Shown piece by piece: positions 54,973 to 63,812 of a DNA stretch of 64,000 nt. Source of the stretch: Ruegeria atlantica (GTDB taxonomy: Bacteria; Pseudomonadota; Alphaproteobacteria; Rhodobacterales; Rhodobacteraceae); NCBI RefSeq assembly GCF_013033965.1, contig NZ_WQFE01000008.1:62001-126000 (forward strand). The letters are read 5' to 3'. How positions within the stretch are numbered: position 1 is the stretch's first letter; each line of letters starts with the position of its first letter. The translations under genes were made by a program, and so were the position numbers. The notes under the pieces are model-generated. The model was not told the DNA's origin and did no database searches. It worked only from the letters and a program-made list of their open reading frames with translations.

Positions 54973-56526
54973 ATGCCAATTTCCGGTCCAGAGTTAGAGG
55001 GACCAGCTCCGCTTCATGATCTGCTGGGGCACGCTGCGTCTGATATGCACGACGATACGGCGTTAGTGTCGGGGATCAGCGTCTGGACTTGGCAGCCGTT
55101 GAAGCAACAAATCGAAACGCTTGCCGCGCATATGCTCGCATTGGGCCTGCAACCAGGGGATCGCGTCGCGTCGCTCGTGCCCAATTGCGGTGAATTGCTC
55201 GTGCACTATTTGGCATGCCTAAAGGCTGGACTAGTCGTGGTTCCCCTAAACTATCGATACACAGCAACAAACATCGACTACGCACTGAAGGTGAGTGAAG
55301 CGCAAATCATGTTGTTTCATGCCGAGAGGTTCGAGGACCTCGAGGCCAGCGAACAAGCGCATCAGCTTTCATTGGGGCGGAATTCAGTTGGTGGCCCGGT
55401 GCAAGGTGCGCGATCATTTGAGGAACTGATGCATCTTGATCCTCCAGCTGCCATGATGCCAGAGCCCGATTTGAATGCGTTGGCTTTCATATTTTTTACA
55501 TCCGGCAGCACCGGCACCCCAAAGGGTGTGATGCACAGCATCCGCAGCTTTGGCGCAATCACAGCAAGTTTCGCGCAAGCAATGTGTCTGACCAATGAGG
55601 ATGTCGTGTTCCCGGGTGGTTCGATTTCTCATGTCGGCGGTTTGTCGACGGCGTTCGCAGGGCTGTTGGTCCGCGCACCCGTGATACTTGATCGTCGATT
55701 TGATGGAGATGTGGTGTTGCCCCTATTGCGCAAATGGCGCCCCACCGTCTTGGTTGCTCTACCCGCCGCGTTGATTGCACTCCAGCAAGATCACAATGCG
55801 AAACGCGCCGATTTCAGTTCGCTTCGGTTATGCATCACCGGCGGAGACAAATTTCCTGTCAATTTGGAGAAGGGGTTTAGCAGTCTTACGGGATTAGAAA
55901 TCAAAGAGACCTATGGGCTGACAGAAGCCGCCGACTGTTTATTTGACCCTCCCAACAAGGAAACCAAACCAGGATCGGTCGGGATCGTCTGCCCGGGCTT
56001 TTCAATGTCCGTGCGAGACTCAGACGGGAATGAAGTCGAAGAAGGTGACCTGTGGCTGTCTGGTGATCCGATGTTCCTGGGATACTGGAAAGATCCCAAG
56101 GCAACCGCAGAAGCTGTCCAGGACGGATGCTTTAACACAGAAGACATCATGCGAGTCGATGCTGACGGGTATTTCTGGTTTGTTGGACGGACAAAACAGA
56201 TCATTGTGCATGATGGCTCGAACATTGCGCCGCAGGAAGTTGAAGAGGCGGTCATGGCGCACCCGGCGATCGAATTAGCCGGTGTGGTTGGTGTGCATGA
56301 TACTGTGCACGGCGAAAACGTATGGGCTTATGCCTCAGTGAAAGACGGTGTTGCTACACCACGTAGCAAGGACGTTGTGGATTTAGCCCGAAAAAAAATT
56401 GGCTACAAAGCACCGGAAGTCGTAATTTTTCTCGACAGGATACCACTAAACGCCACCGGGAAAGTGGACCGACTTGCCTTGAAAAAACTAGCGGCTGAGC
56501 GGCTCTCAGCCGCATGCGCAGATTAA
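54973..56526 (+). CDS. AMP-dependent acyl-CoA synthetase/ligase
   Basis: The 517-residue ANL enzyme has the P-loop FFTSGSTGTPKG near 174-185, ETYGLTEAADC near 310 and the C-terminal VGRTKQIIVHDGSNIAPQEVEE near 402 and GYKAPEVVIFLDRIPLNATGKVDR near 486, where Lys of the last motif is the catalytic adenylation lysine. It would activate a carboxylic acid as CoA ester. It lies 283 bp after the accessory gene and may use acid made from nitrile via amide. GAGG lies seven bases upstream of ATG 54973. Confidence 0.88.
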   Translation: MPISGPELEGPAPLHDLLGHAASDMHDDTALVSGISVWTWQPLKQQIETLAAHMLALGLQPGDRVASLVPNCGELLVHYLACLKAGLVVVPLNYRYTATNIDYALKVSEAQIMLFHAERFEDLEASEQAHQLSLGRNSVGGPVQGARSFEELMHLDPPAAMMPEPDLNALAFIFFTSGSTGTPKGVMHSIRSFGAITASFAQAMCLTNEDVVFPGGSISHVGGLSTAFAGLLVRAPVILDRRFDGDVVLPLLRKWRPTVLVALPAALIALQQDHNAKRADFSSLRLCITGGDKFPVNLEKGFSSLTGLEIKETYGLTEAADCLFDPPNKETKPGSVGIVCPGFSMSVRDSDGNEVEEGDLWLSGDPMFLGYWKDPKATAEAVQDGCFNTEDIMRVDADGYFWFVGRTKQIIVHDGSNIAPQEVEEAVMAHPAIELAGVVGVHDTVHGENVWAYASVKDGVATPRSKDVVDLARKKIGYKAPEVVIFLDRIPLNATGKVDRLALKKLAAERLSAACAD

Positions 56527-56549
56527 TTGGGCACGAAGAGGTAATTAAA

Positions 56550-56945
56550 ATGGCCGACATGTCCTTACCGCAAAGCGATCTGCTTGAAATAGAGCAGGTG
56601 CTCAGGCAAGCACTCGCGAATATTTCCAACCGCGATTTTGAGTCCTGGCTTAAGCACTGGACGCACGACGCCGTGATTATGCCGCCCGAAATGGACGACA
56701 TCAAAGGTCTTGCTGAACTCAGAGCTTGGATCAGGGAATGGCCTGCAATACGGCGTTTTGAGATCGAGTCAATTGAGATCGAAGGCGCTGGTGACTTAGC
56801 AGTGGTGATATGCCACTTTGCAAGAGTTCTCGAAATGCCCGATGGTGGTGAGACCCGTCGACCCGCGCGACAGATGCTAAAATTTCGCAGGCAAGAGGGC
56901 AAAGTGTGGCAGATCGCAGCCGCGCTTTTTAACGGAATGGAATGA
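56550..56945 (+). CDS. SnoaL/NTF2-like small protein
   Basis: The 131-residue protein has LEIEQVLRQALANISNRDFESWLKHWTHDAVIMPPEM and the C-terminal ARQMLKFRRQEGKVWQIAAALFN, the DUF4440/SnoaL pattern. It follows the acyl-CoA ligase by 23 bp, so probably belongs to its operon. GAAGAGG lies about eight bases before ATG 56550. The role is unknown. Confidence 0.82.
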   Translation: MADMSLPQSDLLEIEQVLRQALANISNRDFESWLKHWTHDAVIMPPEMDDIKGLAELRAWIREWPAIRRFEIESIEIEGAGDLAVVICHFARVLEMPDGGETRRPARQMLKFRRQEGKVWQIAAALFNGME

Positions 56946-57022
56946 CGCATCAAAAGGCACGGTCGTGATCTTCACACACTATATGTAAGTGGCTTGATCG
57001 TCCAACAAGCGCTGAGTTGCAA

Positions 57023-57670
57023 TCAATTTGGCAAAGTTAGCGTTTTAACGAACTCTTCAACACCAGAAAGCATCAATTCGACAGACACAGCCGCCAACAT
57101 TATGCCCAGTATGCTGGTACCGATTTGGACTGTTGTTTCATTCAGATATCGCGCGCTGAGGCTCGCAAAAACCATAGAAATCCAGTATTGAGCAGCGATC
57201 ACAACGGCGACCGCCAGTATCGCAGTTAGGTCAGCAAGGGTTTTTAACCGACTGCTAAAAATGATTGCTGTCGTGAACATACCCGGACCCGCAAGAAGCG
57301 GGATCGTCAAAGGATAGACACCGATATTCTTCTGCTTTGAAGCGGCGATAGCCTTAGCTGACGACACATCTTTTTCAACTTTGTCCTTAACAACAAAGAG
57401 CATCTTAAACGCGAGAGCTAGGATTATCAGGCCGCCGGCAATTTTGAATGATGGCAGGTGGATGCCCAGAAGCGTCAGGAGCTGATCGCCGACAATCACA
57501 GTGACAATAAGCGCGCAGAACATTGTCGCAGCGGCTGCGACAGATGTTTGTCGACGCTCAACATTGGTGAAATCCTTAGTCATACTAACAAAGACGGGCA
57601 CCGTGTAGAGCGGATTTACGAATGCAAGAAGAGCAAGCAGAAAATCGATAAACAAGTCATGGTTGAACAT
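57023..57670 (-). CDS. MarC-family integral membrane protein
   Basis: The 215-residue protein has six predicted membrane segments. FVNPLYTVPVFVSMTKDFT near residue 18 and PLTIPLLAGPGMFTTAIIF near 121 are MarC/UPF0056 marks. Its function is unknown. GAGGG lies upstream of ATG 57670; a start at 57682 adds four residues. It is convergent with the NTF2-like gene. Confidence 0.9.
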   Translation of the reverse strand: MFNHDLFIDFLLALLAFVNPLYTVPVFVSMTKDFTNVERRQTSVAAAATMFCALIVTVIVGDQLLTLLGIHLPSFKIAGGLIILALAFKMLFVVKDKVEKDVSSAKAIAASKQKNIGVYPLTIPLLAGPGMFTTAIIFSSRLKTLADLTAILAVAVVIAAQYWISMVFASLSARYLNETTVQIGTSILGIMLAAVSVELMLSGVEEFVKTLTLPN

Positions 57671-57775
57671 GCAATCCCTCACGAGATTGGGGTGGTCGTT
57701 TCAAGCCCAGTCTAGATTAAAATAGCTTATGTCAAAGGGATACTCTAGCTCGTTTAACGCAAATTGATCCGCGTA

Positions 57776-57852
57776 CGGCCCATTCCCGACATTGGGCATA
57801 GTACCCGAATGCTGCGTCTGCAGCCCACATTGCCGACCTTCGCTGCGGGTGC
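57776..57852 (+). repeat. Dispersed intergenic repeat, copy A
   Basis: About 77 bp starting CGGCCCATTCCCGACATTGG and ending GACCTTCGCTGCGGGTGC, with GCTGCGTCTGCAGCCCAC in the middle. It lies in the 309-bp gap between marC and the small membrane protein gene, which has no other gene. Confidence 0.65.
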
Positions 57853-57979
57853 CAGACTCGGTGTCAGTCAAGCGCATGCTCGGGACAAAACGGCCATTGA
57901 CAGATCGCAAGAGTTAGAAGATCGGGCTGTTTGCGAACCTCCAATCAGCCCGCAAACCCACCCTATATTCTTCAACAGT

Positions 57980-58378
57980 TCAGTCACCGTCATTTGACAA
58001 AGCAGATTTCATGAAGTCCTCTTTCATCATGTGAGCTTTCATGGCCGGTAGGCCAATGGCTTTCAATCCGATGATTGCTGCATAGATCAAAGTTGCTGAG
58101 GCAAGGGCGTCCAAAAACCACCCGATAGGTGTCGCAGTAACACCAAGATGCCCTGGCAGTGTTGCGAGTGCCGGTATCGTCCAAAACCCGGTCAAGCCAT
58201 GTAGAACCAGCGCGATCCAAAACCCGGCACAGTACGGGCAACGCCATTGTTCATAAAGTGAACTTAACGGCCGAGGCAGCGCCGCAATGAAGCGGTTGAA
58301 CCACGTCCCCCATTCAGGGAGTTTCTCCCAGATCAAGATGTGGATGGCCGTCGCCATTAGGACTAGTTCGAACGTCAT
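57980..58378 (-). CDS. Small membrane protein, DUF1360-like
   Basis: The 132-residue protein has about three membrane segments, with a CPYCAGFWIALVLHG motif near 48 that resembles the CxxCxGFW of DUF1360-like families; the assignment is tentative. It lies 58 bp downstream of the MarR gene on the same strand, and a copy of the MarR-like site is just upstream. So it may be a MarR target. Confidence 0.7.
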   Translation of the reverse strand: MTFELVLMATAIHILIWEKLPEWGTWFNRFIAALPRPLSSLYEQWRCPYCAGFWIALVLHGLTGFWTIPALATLPGHLGVTATPIGWFLDALASATLIYAAIIGLKAIGLPAMKAHMMKEDFMKSALSNDGD

Positions 58379-58397
58379 TTTTGAGTTTCCTTATTAT

Positions 58398-58420
58398 GTT
58401 AGTTTGTCTGACTTACTTTA
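58398..58420. promoter_or_regulatory. MarR-like operator upstream of the membrane-protein gene
   Basis: A 23-bp site with GTTAGTT, TGACT and ACT segments matching the site before marR at 16 of 23 positions when that one is read on the other strand. Confidence 0.5.
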
Positions 58421-58436
58421 ATTTCCAAAATACTTG

Positions 58437-58868
58437 TCAGACCGGTTTCCGATGCTGCCCTACTGCGATTTCAATCGCTCTGGCGTCATCTCCGGACAGT
58501 TCCTCAAGCAACGCCTTCGCTGCTGCTTCATAGATCTGCTCGCCAGAAGACAGCAGGTTTTGACCCTGTTCAGTTAGCATTATGTGTTGAGCGCGGGCGT
58601 CGTACTGACAAGGGAAACGCACGACTAACCCACGTTCCTCAAGTTTCAAGACCATCGCACTGGCTGATGCTTTTCTCACACCCATTTCATCAACTACATC
58701 TTGAAGATGTTGCCCATGATAATCTCTGTCCGTTTTTTTGGCTTCCTGATCCTTTATCGCGCGAAGATACTCGAATTCGCTATGGGTCATCCCCAGATGC
58801 CCCCCTGCTTTCGCCCACTGTCTGTGGCCTTGTCTGTGCGCTAGTTCGATCAGCCTTGCCAACTTCAT
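58437..58868 (-). CDS. MarR-family transcriptional regulator
   Basis: The 143-residue regulator has a winged HTH near 50-95 (LQDVVDEMGVRKASASAMVLKLEERGLVVRFPCQYDARAQHIMLTEQG). It starts MKLARLIELAHRQGHRQW. A site with TTAGTCAGTC and AACTAAC lies 12 bp upstream, and a similar site lies before the next gene. Autoregulation is likely. Confidence 0.88.
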   Translation of the reverse strand: MKLARLIELAHRQGHRQWAKAGGHLGMTHSEFEYLRAIKDQEAKKTDRDYHGQHLQDVVDEMGVRKASASAMVLKLEERGLVVRFPCQYDARAQHIMLTEQGQNLLSSGEQIYEAAAKALLEELSGDDARAIEIAVGQHRKPV

Positions 58869-58880
58869 GCTACTACCCCA

Positions 58881-58903
58881 TTTAGTCAGTCACTCTAACT
58901 AAC
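58881..58903. promoter_or_regulatory. MarR-like operator upstream of marR
   Basis: TTTAGTCAGTC followed by ACTCTAACTAAC, in the promoter region of the MarR gene. It shares GTTAGTT and TGACT, on the other strand, with the site at 58398. Confidence 0.55.
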
Positions 58904-58976
58904 CTACATGCACGCGAAGTCAATGGTGCTTCCGCAACTTTGTACACAATCAAATCGAAGCAAAAGCTACGCCCAT

Positions 58977-59439
58977 ATGATCCAAGGCTATCAGAAGCCT
59001 TTCGCGTCTCCCCCCAACCATCTTTAGCGTTTCCCTGATTGTAGGCCTATTTGTCGGTTTTCTTTTGCAATGGTCCGCGCTGCCATGGGGTGTTCAACTC
59101 GTTCTTGGTCTCTTGATCATTCTAGCAGGCGTTCTTACGATCCACAGCTCCATTAGGGAATTTGAAGCTGGCAATACAACATATGATCCGTATAACGTTT
59201 CAACTGAACTCGTCACCTCTGGTGCTTATCAGTATTCGAGAAACCCGGATTATCTTGGCCTCGCGGTCATTCAATGCGGAATCGCCGTTCTGCTCGATAA
59301 TGTTTGGATCGCTATCGCTGGTTTTATCGCAGGTACTGTCACGACGGTATTTGCCATCCGCCTTGAAGAACGCAAGCTAACTGCTCCCTTTGGCAAATCC
59401 TATACTGATTATCGGAAGCGCGTTCGGCGCTGGGTCTGA
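58977..59439 (+). pseudogene. Frameshifted ICMT-like membrane methyltransferase
   Basis: The intact-looking part (from about 59016) gives PPTIFSVSLIVGLF and continues to SGAYQYSRNPDYLGL and LEERKLTAPFGKSYTDYRKRV, the isoprenylcysteine carboxyl methyltransferase / phosphatidylethanolamine methyltransferase-like pattern. Its own frame has no ATG and a TGA at 58978. The ATG at 58977 runs in another frame (MIQGYQKPFASPP) and hits a stop soon after. The two frames join perfectly if one C is removed from the C6 run at 59010-59015. So this is a one-base frameshift, a sequencing error, or a slipped-strand switch. TTG 59065 could still give a shorter product. Confidence 0.7.
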
Positions 59440-59562
59440 AGGTTAGCCACAGACGTTTCGAATTGAAGAGATTAGGCGATCAATTGGGTCCGCTCAGGGT
59501 TCACAGCAGACCTCAGAGCAAGCACCGCAATGCCCCTACCTCGTCATATCTGACCACGCCGA

Positions 59563-59640
59563 CGGCCCAATCCCGACCTTCGCCGAGCATTCAAGATGCC
59601 GCAGTCACCAGCCCGCGAAGCAGTCATTCGCTGCGGCTGC
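59563..59640 (+). repeat. Dispersed intergenic repeat, copy B
   Basis: About 78 bp starting CGGCCCAATCCCGACCTTCG and ending GCAGTCATTCGCTGCGGCTGC, in the 363-bp gap (59440-59802) before the lipoprotein gene. No gene is seen in the rest of that gap. Confidence 0.65.
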
Positions 59641-59802
59641 GCCAAAAGCGGATCTTGGATGGCAGGGCAACAAAAATACAGTTGTTTTCATGTGTGTTAA
59701 AGACCTATGAGTTTTGGCACAGACGAAAACTCTTCGACTTTTGAGTGGTCAGTAGACACGGCAATTGGTAGCCTTTTCAGTATTTGAGGAAAGGCCTGTG
59801 TT

Positions 59803-60798
59803 GTGAAAGCGTTGTATTCTTTAAAACTTGCTCTGTTCTCGGTAGTCCTGTCTGGGTGCTATTTTGTGGCGGAAAACGACCTGTTTGGTTCGAGGTTGCT
59901 GGATCACGGCTTCCCAAAAGAAGCTGTAATAGTGTCAAAGAAGAACGAACTTATTCCTGTAAGCCAGTCTTTTCACGTATTCGAAATCGAACCCGGCACG
60001 TTTTCAATGAAGGTGTCAGAAGAAGAATTGAGGTTCAGCGTTGTCGATCGACACAATGGTGGCTTTTTTGTTCAGGTATCTTCACCGGACGATCCGAGTG
60101 GCCTATTTTATCTTTGGGTCTCGGAATTCCAGGAGGATGCGTTGACAGTCGGGTACCCTGACCCGTCAACCGCGAGGGGTTTTCTTTCAACGCTTCAGTC
60201 CGATGGCTACACAGTATTGGAAAATACTGTTCTGGCACAAACATCCGATGAACTGAAAGAAATTTATGACTTCTTTGTAACGAATGATGCAATTGGGCGG
60301 GTAGTCTGGACAGTGTACGATCTTGATAGCCCGCATGATAAGAATGAATTCCGGAAACTTGCCGAACAAGGCGTGGTCGCGTTCTCCGTTGCGAAGGAAA
60401 TCTTTCCAGACTTCAAGCAACCTAAGCAAAATTCGGACGTATCTGGCAACGAAAATGAGAACATCAACAACTCGCTAGCTACTTCCAGTGAACCGGCAAA
60501 TCACTGCATGAAGGTGACTTATGAAGCTAAATTTTTTCGAGTGCGCGTAAGGAATTCCTGTGAGTTCAGCGTAAGGATCAATCATTGCGAAAGAACGAAG
60601 ACCGCGGCGGCAGAAAGCCTGTGGTCAAACATGCTCGGTTGGAGCCGCCCAATTCACGAAACTTGCCGCAGTTACGTACTAGCACCCGAGAACAGCAACA
60701 CTTTCACTTTTGTAAGAAACCTGGATGACCCAACTGTGCCGGGGATTTACAAATTAAATTCGCCGCTCAGTTACAGGCTTAACGCATTCAAGAAGTGA
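59803..60798 (+). CDS. Putative lipoprotein of unknown function
   Basis: The 331-residue product has a lipoprotein signal peptide with lipobox VLSGC (Cys near 19). The body is mixed alpha-beta with several Cys near the C-terminus (NSCEFSVRINHCERTKT, IHETCRSY). GTG 59803 is the start, with GAGGAAAGG about nine bases upstream. Codon use and AT content are unlike the core genes, suggesting recent transfer. No family recognised. Confidence 0.75.
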   Translation: MKALYSLKLALFSVVLSGCYFVAENDLFGSRLLDHGFPKEAVIVSKKNELIPVSQSFHVFEIEPGTFSMKVSEEELRFSVVDRHNGGFFVQVSSPDDPSGLFYLWVSEFQEDALTVGYPDPSTARGFLSTLQSDGYTVLENTVLAQTSDELKEIYDFFVTNDAIGRVVWTVYDLDSPHDKNEFRKLAEQGVVAFSVAKEIFPDFKQPKQNSDVSGNENENINNSLATSSEPANHCMKVTYEAKFFRVRVRNSCEFSVRINHCERTKTAAAESLWSNMLGWSRPIHETCRSYVLAPENSNTFTFVRNLDDPTVPGIYKLNSPLSYRLNAFKK

Positions 60799-61579
60799 CG
60801 TGGGCTTCTAGGTCGTAAATCTTTAAATACACTAGTGTTTTTGTCGCTGCCAATTCCTCGAATCTGGAAGAATCCACCATAGCACCGGTCGGAAGTAATT
60901 AAGTTTCTTTGCATACTACGACACTATGGTTCGCGGCTATGCAACCTGTGTTGAACTTGCCATTCAATCTCAACTTTGGATTTTCAGAATTGGTTTTTTT
61001 GTCACTGTCTGCACACTTCCCTAATTCGTTTAAAATCTTGGGCCACAAACACTTGGCAAAAGCTCGCGTTGATTTAGCTCATCTTAGGCCGTGGCCCAAC
61101 TACGCGACGCTCGTGTGGGGTGTAGCATCAGGTAAAATGGGCTCACATCTGCCCTTCGCTACGATAAGTCCCAATTGGTAAGAAGAGCCCATACCGACCA
61201 TTGATCGTGCTTTGGGATTTTGCTCATATAGCAGGTTGCTAAACGCGTAAACCAGACATCGCCTGTGTTGCTAGCAACTGGCTTTGATGCGGACAAAGCG
61301 GGCATTCGACCAATGTCGGCTCTGCGGAAAGCATGTGATGGACCGCTGCCTCCAGAAGGCGACGTCATAGGTCTTTTCAGTCTCAAGCCCATAATTTGTT
61401 GAGCCTGGGTTTCGGCAACTTCTTTTGTAGAGTGTTTTTTCTTACAGTTTTGTTGCGGACTACGTGCCTGCACGAATTCTGCACAAAAGAGCCCCTGAGT
61501 CTGCACAACCTACCACGAAGAAGTTCAAAGAAGCCGCCCATAATCCTTCCTAAGATATTTGATTTCCAAGGAGGAAAAG
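60799..61579. other. Long AT-rich intergenic stretch without a confident gene
   Basis: About 780 bp. Frames of 90 codons at 60909 and 115 codons at 61159 (minus) lack ribosome sites and family look. A segment near 61088-61160, starting TGGCCCAACTACGCGAC and containing CCCTTCGCTACG, may be a fifth, decayed copy of the 77-bp repeat. It closes the accessory region. Confidence 0.5.
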
Positions 61580-63145
61580 ATGAGCGGAACATTGGTGATC
61601 AATGGTGTACCGGACAGTATTCGCCATGATGGTTGGTGGCTTGCATGCAGCCATGCTGACGCGCCGGGTGTTAGCGGCACCCAGGAGAAAATTCGACCAA
61701 AGAAGGTCGGCCGTCGTCACTCAATTGCCATCATAGTTTTGCTTTTAATGGTTATTCTCGCCGATTGGCTTTTTTGGGGTCACAGCCTTGGCATCTCGGT
61801 CGCCCTGTTTGCTCTGGCTCTATCAGTCGCCATACTTGCGATGAAGCCAAGCGGAGCGACACCTCGTGAATGGGTGATCGCACTGGCCTTTGCAACCACC
61901 TGCAACCTTCCGGTTGTAGAGCAGTTTCAAATGTTGTCGCTGTTTTTCGCGGGGATCGGGATCGTCGTCCTGGTTGTTTGGGTAAGTTACGGGCGGATCG
62001 TCAAGTGGTGGCAAGCACTGTGGACCATCACCCGAGTATCAACCGTCGGTGCCACCCTTTTGCCCATTGGTTTAGTCGATGACGTGAAGGAGGTTCAGGC
62101 TACGGCTAGACTAAAGCAACACCTAAAGGCGTTGATCCTTCCGTTAGCGGTCGGGTTGATGTTCCTGTTACTGTTGGCCTTGGCCAATCCCATCCTGGAA
62201 CGGTTCCTGGATCAACTTGCCAGACTTGAATTTCTGACTACTGAGCACGCCCTTAGAATCTTCTTTTGGGTGGTCGTGGCGTCGGTCGTGTGGCCCTACC
62301 TGAACTTGAGTGAATCTTGGCTTGGTCCGGTTGCCAGCACGCCCAAGTTCAAGTCGATCCACTTGCCCCGACTGGCATCGTTAGTGAGTGCCGAGTCGGT
62401 TCGCAACTCGCTCTTCCTTTTCAACATCCTTTTCTTCGTTCAAACCGTTATGGATATCGGTGTGCTCACGGGTGGTATGTCGCTGCCCGACGGGATGACT
62501 TACGCCCGCTATGCTCATCGAGGGGCCTATCCTCTGCTGGCAACTGCGCTTCTTGCCGGAGTGTTTGCAATCACTACGCACCAGATGATCGGAGAGAGCC
62601 GGTTTCTGAAGAGCTTGTTACTCCTGTGGCTCGGTCAGAACCTTTTTCTGGTTTTCACTGCTGCATTCCGGCTCAACCTCTATGTGGAAGCCTACAATCT
62701 CACCTACTTACGGGTAGGCGCCTTCGTTTGGATGGGGCTGGTTTTTGTTGGGCTGATCCTGACCGTCGCTCAGATCACCAGAGCTTACAGTGTTGGATGG
62801 TTGGTGAGATCAAACTTGGCTGTATTGATGGGCACACTCTATCTGTGCAGTTTCGTCAACTTTGCCTGGGTGATCGCCGACTACAATTTGCACCACTCAA
62901 ACACCATCGGTCGGCTCGATACTCGTTATGTCTGCGGGTTGGGTGAACTGGCGCTGCCCGCGATCCTAGAACATCACAGGGCGACCGGGGAGTCCGTGTG
63001 CAATGGATACCAGCGTCAGATGCCAGTACATTCCCCCATAAATAACTGGCGAGATTGGGGCTTTCGCGAATGGCGGCTTCAAGTCTATCTTGCCGCAGAA
63101 TTGCAGGAACAGGTGATTGATGCCCGGCCATATTCTCATCGCTGA
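61580..63145 (+). CDS. DUF4173-like polytopic membrane protein
   Basis: The 521-residue protein has about twelve membrane segments, a DUF4173/DUF4153 pattern with YLNLSESWLG, TGGMSLPDGMTYARYAHRGAYPLLATALLAG and LRLNLYVEAYNLTYLR-like segments. It ends in a cytoplasmic tail that overlaps the response-regulator gene by 26 bases. AAGGAGG sits five bases before ATG 61580, a strong ribosome site. It may sense or transmit an envelope signal to the two-component system, by analogy with CreD. Confidence 0.82.
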   Translation: MSGTLVINGVPDSIRHDGWWLACSHADAPGVSGTQEKIRPKKVGRRHSIAIIVLLLMVILADWLFWGHSLGISVALFALALSVAILAMKPSGATPREWVIALAFATTCNLPVVEQFQMLSLFFAGIGIVVLVVWVSYGRIVKWWQALWTITRVSTVGATLLPIGLVDDVKEVQATARLKQHLKALILPLAVGLMFLLLLALANPILERFLDQLARLEFLTTEHALRIFFWVVVASVVWPYLNLSESWLGPVASTPKFKSIHLPRLASLVSAESVRNSLFLFNILFFVQTVMDIGVLTGGMSLPDGMTYARYAHRGAYPLLATALLAGVFAITTHQMIGESRFLKSLLLLWLGQNLFLVFTAAFRLNLYVEAYNLTYLRVGAFVWMGLVFVGLILTVAQITRAYSVGWLVRSNLAVLMGTLYLCSFVNFAWVIADYNLHHSNTIGRLDTRYVCGLGELALPAILEHHRATGESVCNGYQRQMPVHSPINNWRDWGFREWRLQVYLAAELQEQVIDARPYSHR

Positions 63146-63812
63146 TGACGATCCGAACATCCGTGAGGTGATTGGGTTTGCAGTGGAGAAGTCCGGGTTC
63201 ACTGCTTCCTTTGCCGAGCATGGACTGGCCGCTCTGGAACAAGTTCAGACCGGCAATCCCGATCTTTTGGTGCTGGACATTGGATTGCCCGAGATGGACG
63301 GGCTTGAGGTTTGCCGTGAATTGCGAAAGACCTCGGACCTGCCCGTTCTGTTCCTCACCGCTCGGGATGAGGAGATCGACCGTATCATAGGGCTGGAGAT
63401 TGGCGGGGACGACTACGTGACCAAGCCGTTTTCACCCCGTGAACTGGTTGCCCGGATCAAGGTAATCTTAAAACGCACACAAATAAATAAAATGTCTTTG
63501 GCTCCGGCCTTTTCCCACGGTGACCTCCGGATCGACACTGACCGGCATCTCTGCCTTGTCGCAGGGAGGGAGGTTGCGCTGACCGCCTCAGAGTTCTCCC
63601 TACTAAGAGCCTTGATGTCAAAACCAATGAAGGTCGTGTCCCGGCAAAGCCTCGTTGATGTCGTCTACGGTCACAACATTCACGTCTCGGATCGCACAAT
63701 TGATAGCCACATTCGTAACATTCGGAGCAAACTGGCACTGGCGGGTTGTGTTGAGAGCATTGTGACGGTTCACGGCGTAGGTCTGAGGATGGGATCGTGC
63801 AACACAGCATGA
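63120..63812 (+). CDS. OmpR-family response regulator, CreB-like
   Basis: The 230-residue regulator has a receiver domain with acidic residues ADDDP near 9-12, phospho-Asp in LLVLDIGLPEMDG near 52 and Lys in YVTKPFSPRELVARI near 101. The C-terminal winged helix is OmpR-type (REVALTASEFSLLRALMSKP, DRTIDSHIRNIRSKL). The LPVLFLTARDEEIDRIIGLEIGGDDYV stretch is very like CreB. ATG 63120 overlaps the upstream gene; TTG 63117 is an alternative. Confidence 0.88.
   Translation: MPGHILIADDDPNIREVIGFAVEKSGFTASFAEHGLAALEQVQTGNPDLLVLDIGLPEMDGLEVCRELRKTSDLPVLFLTARDEEIDRIIGLEIGGDDYVTKPFSPRELVARIKVILKRTQINKMSLAPAFSHGDLRIDTDRHLCLVAGREVALTASEFSLLRALMSKPMKVVSRQSLVDVVYGHNIHVSDRTIDSHIRNIRSKLALAGCVESIVTVHGVGLRMGSCNTA

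Noticed and set aside
60909-61506. Frames of 90 (plus) and 115 (minus) codons before the DUF4173-like gene
   Set aside because: No ribosome site and no family pattern; they overlap a possible decayed repeat copy.
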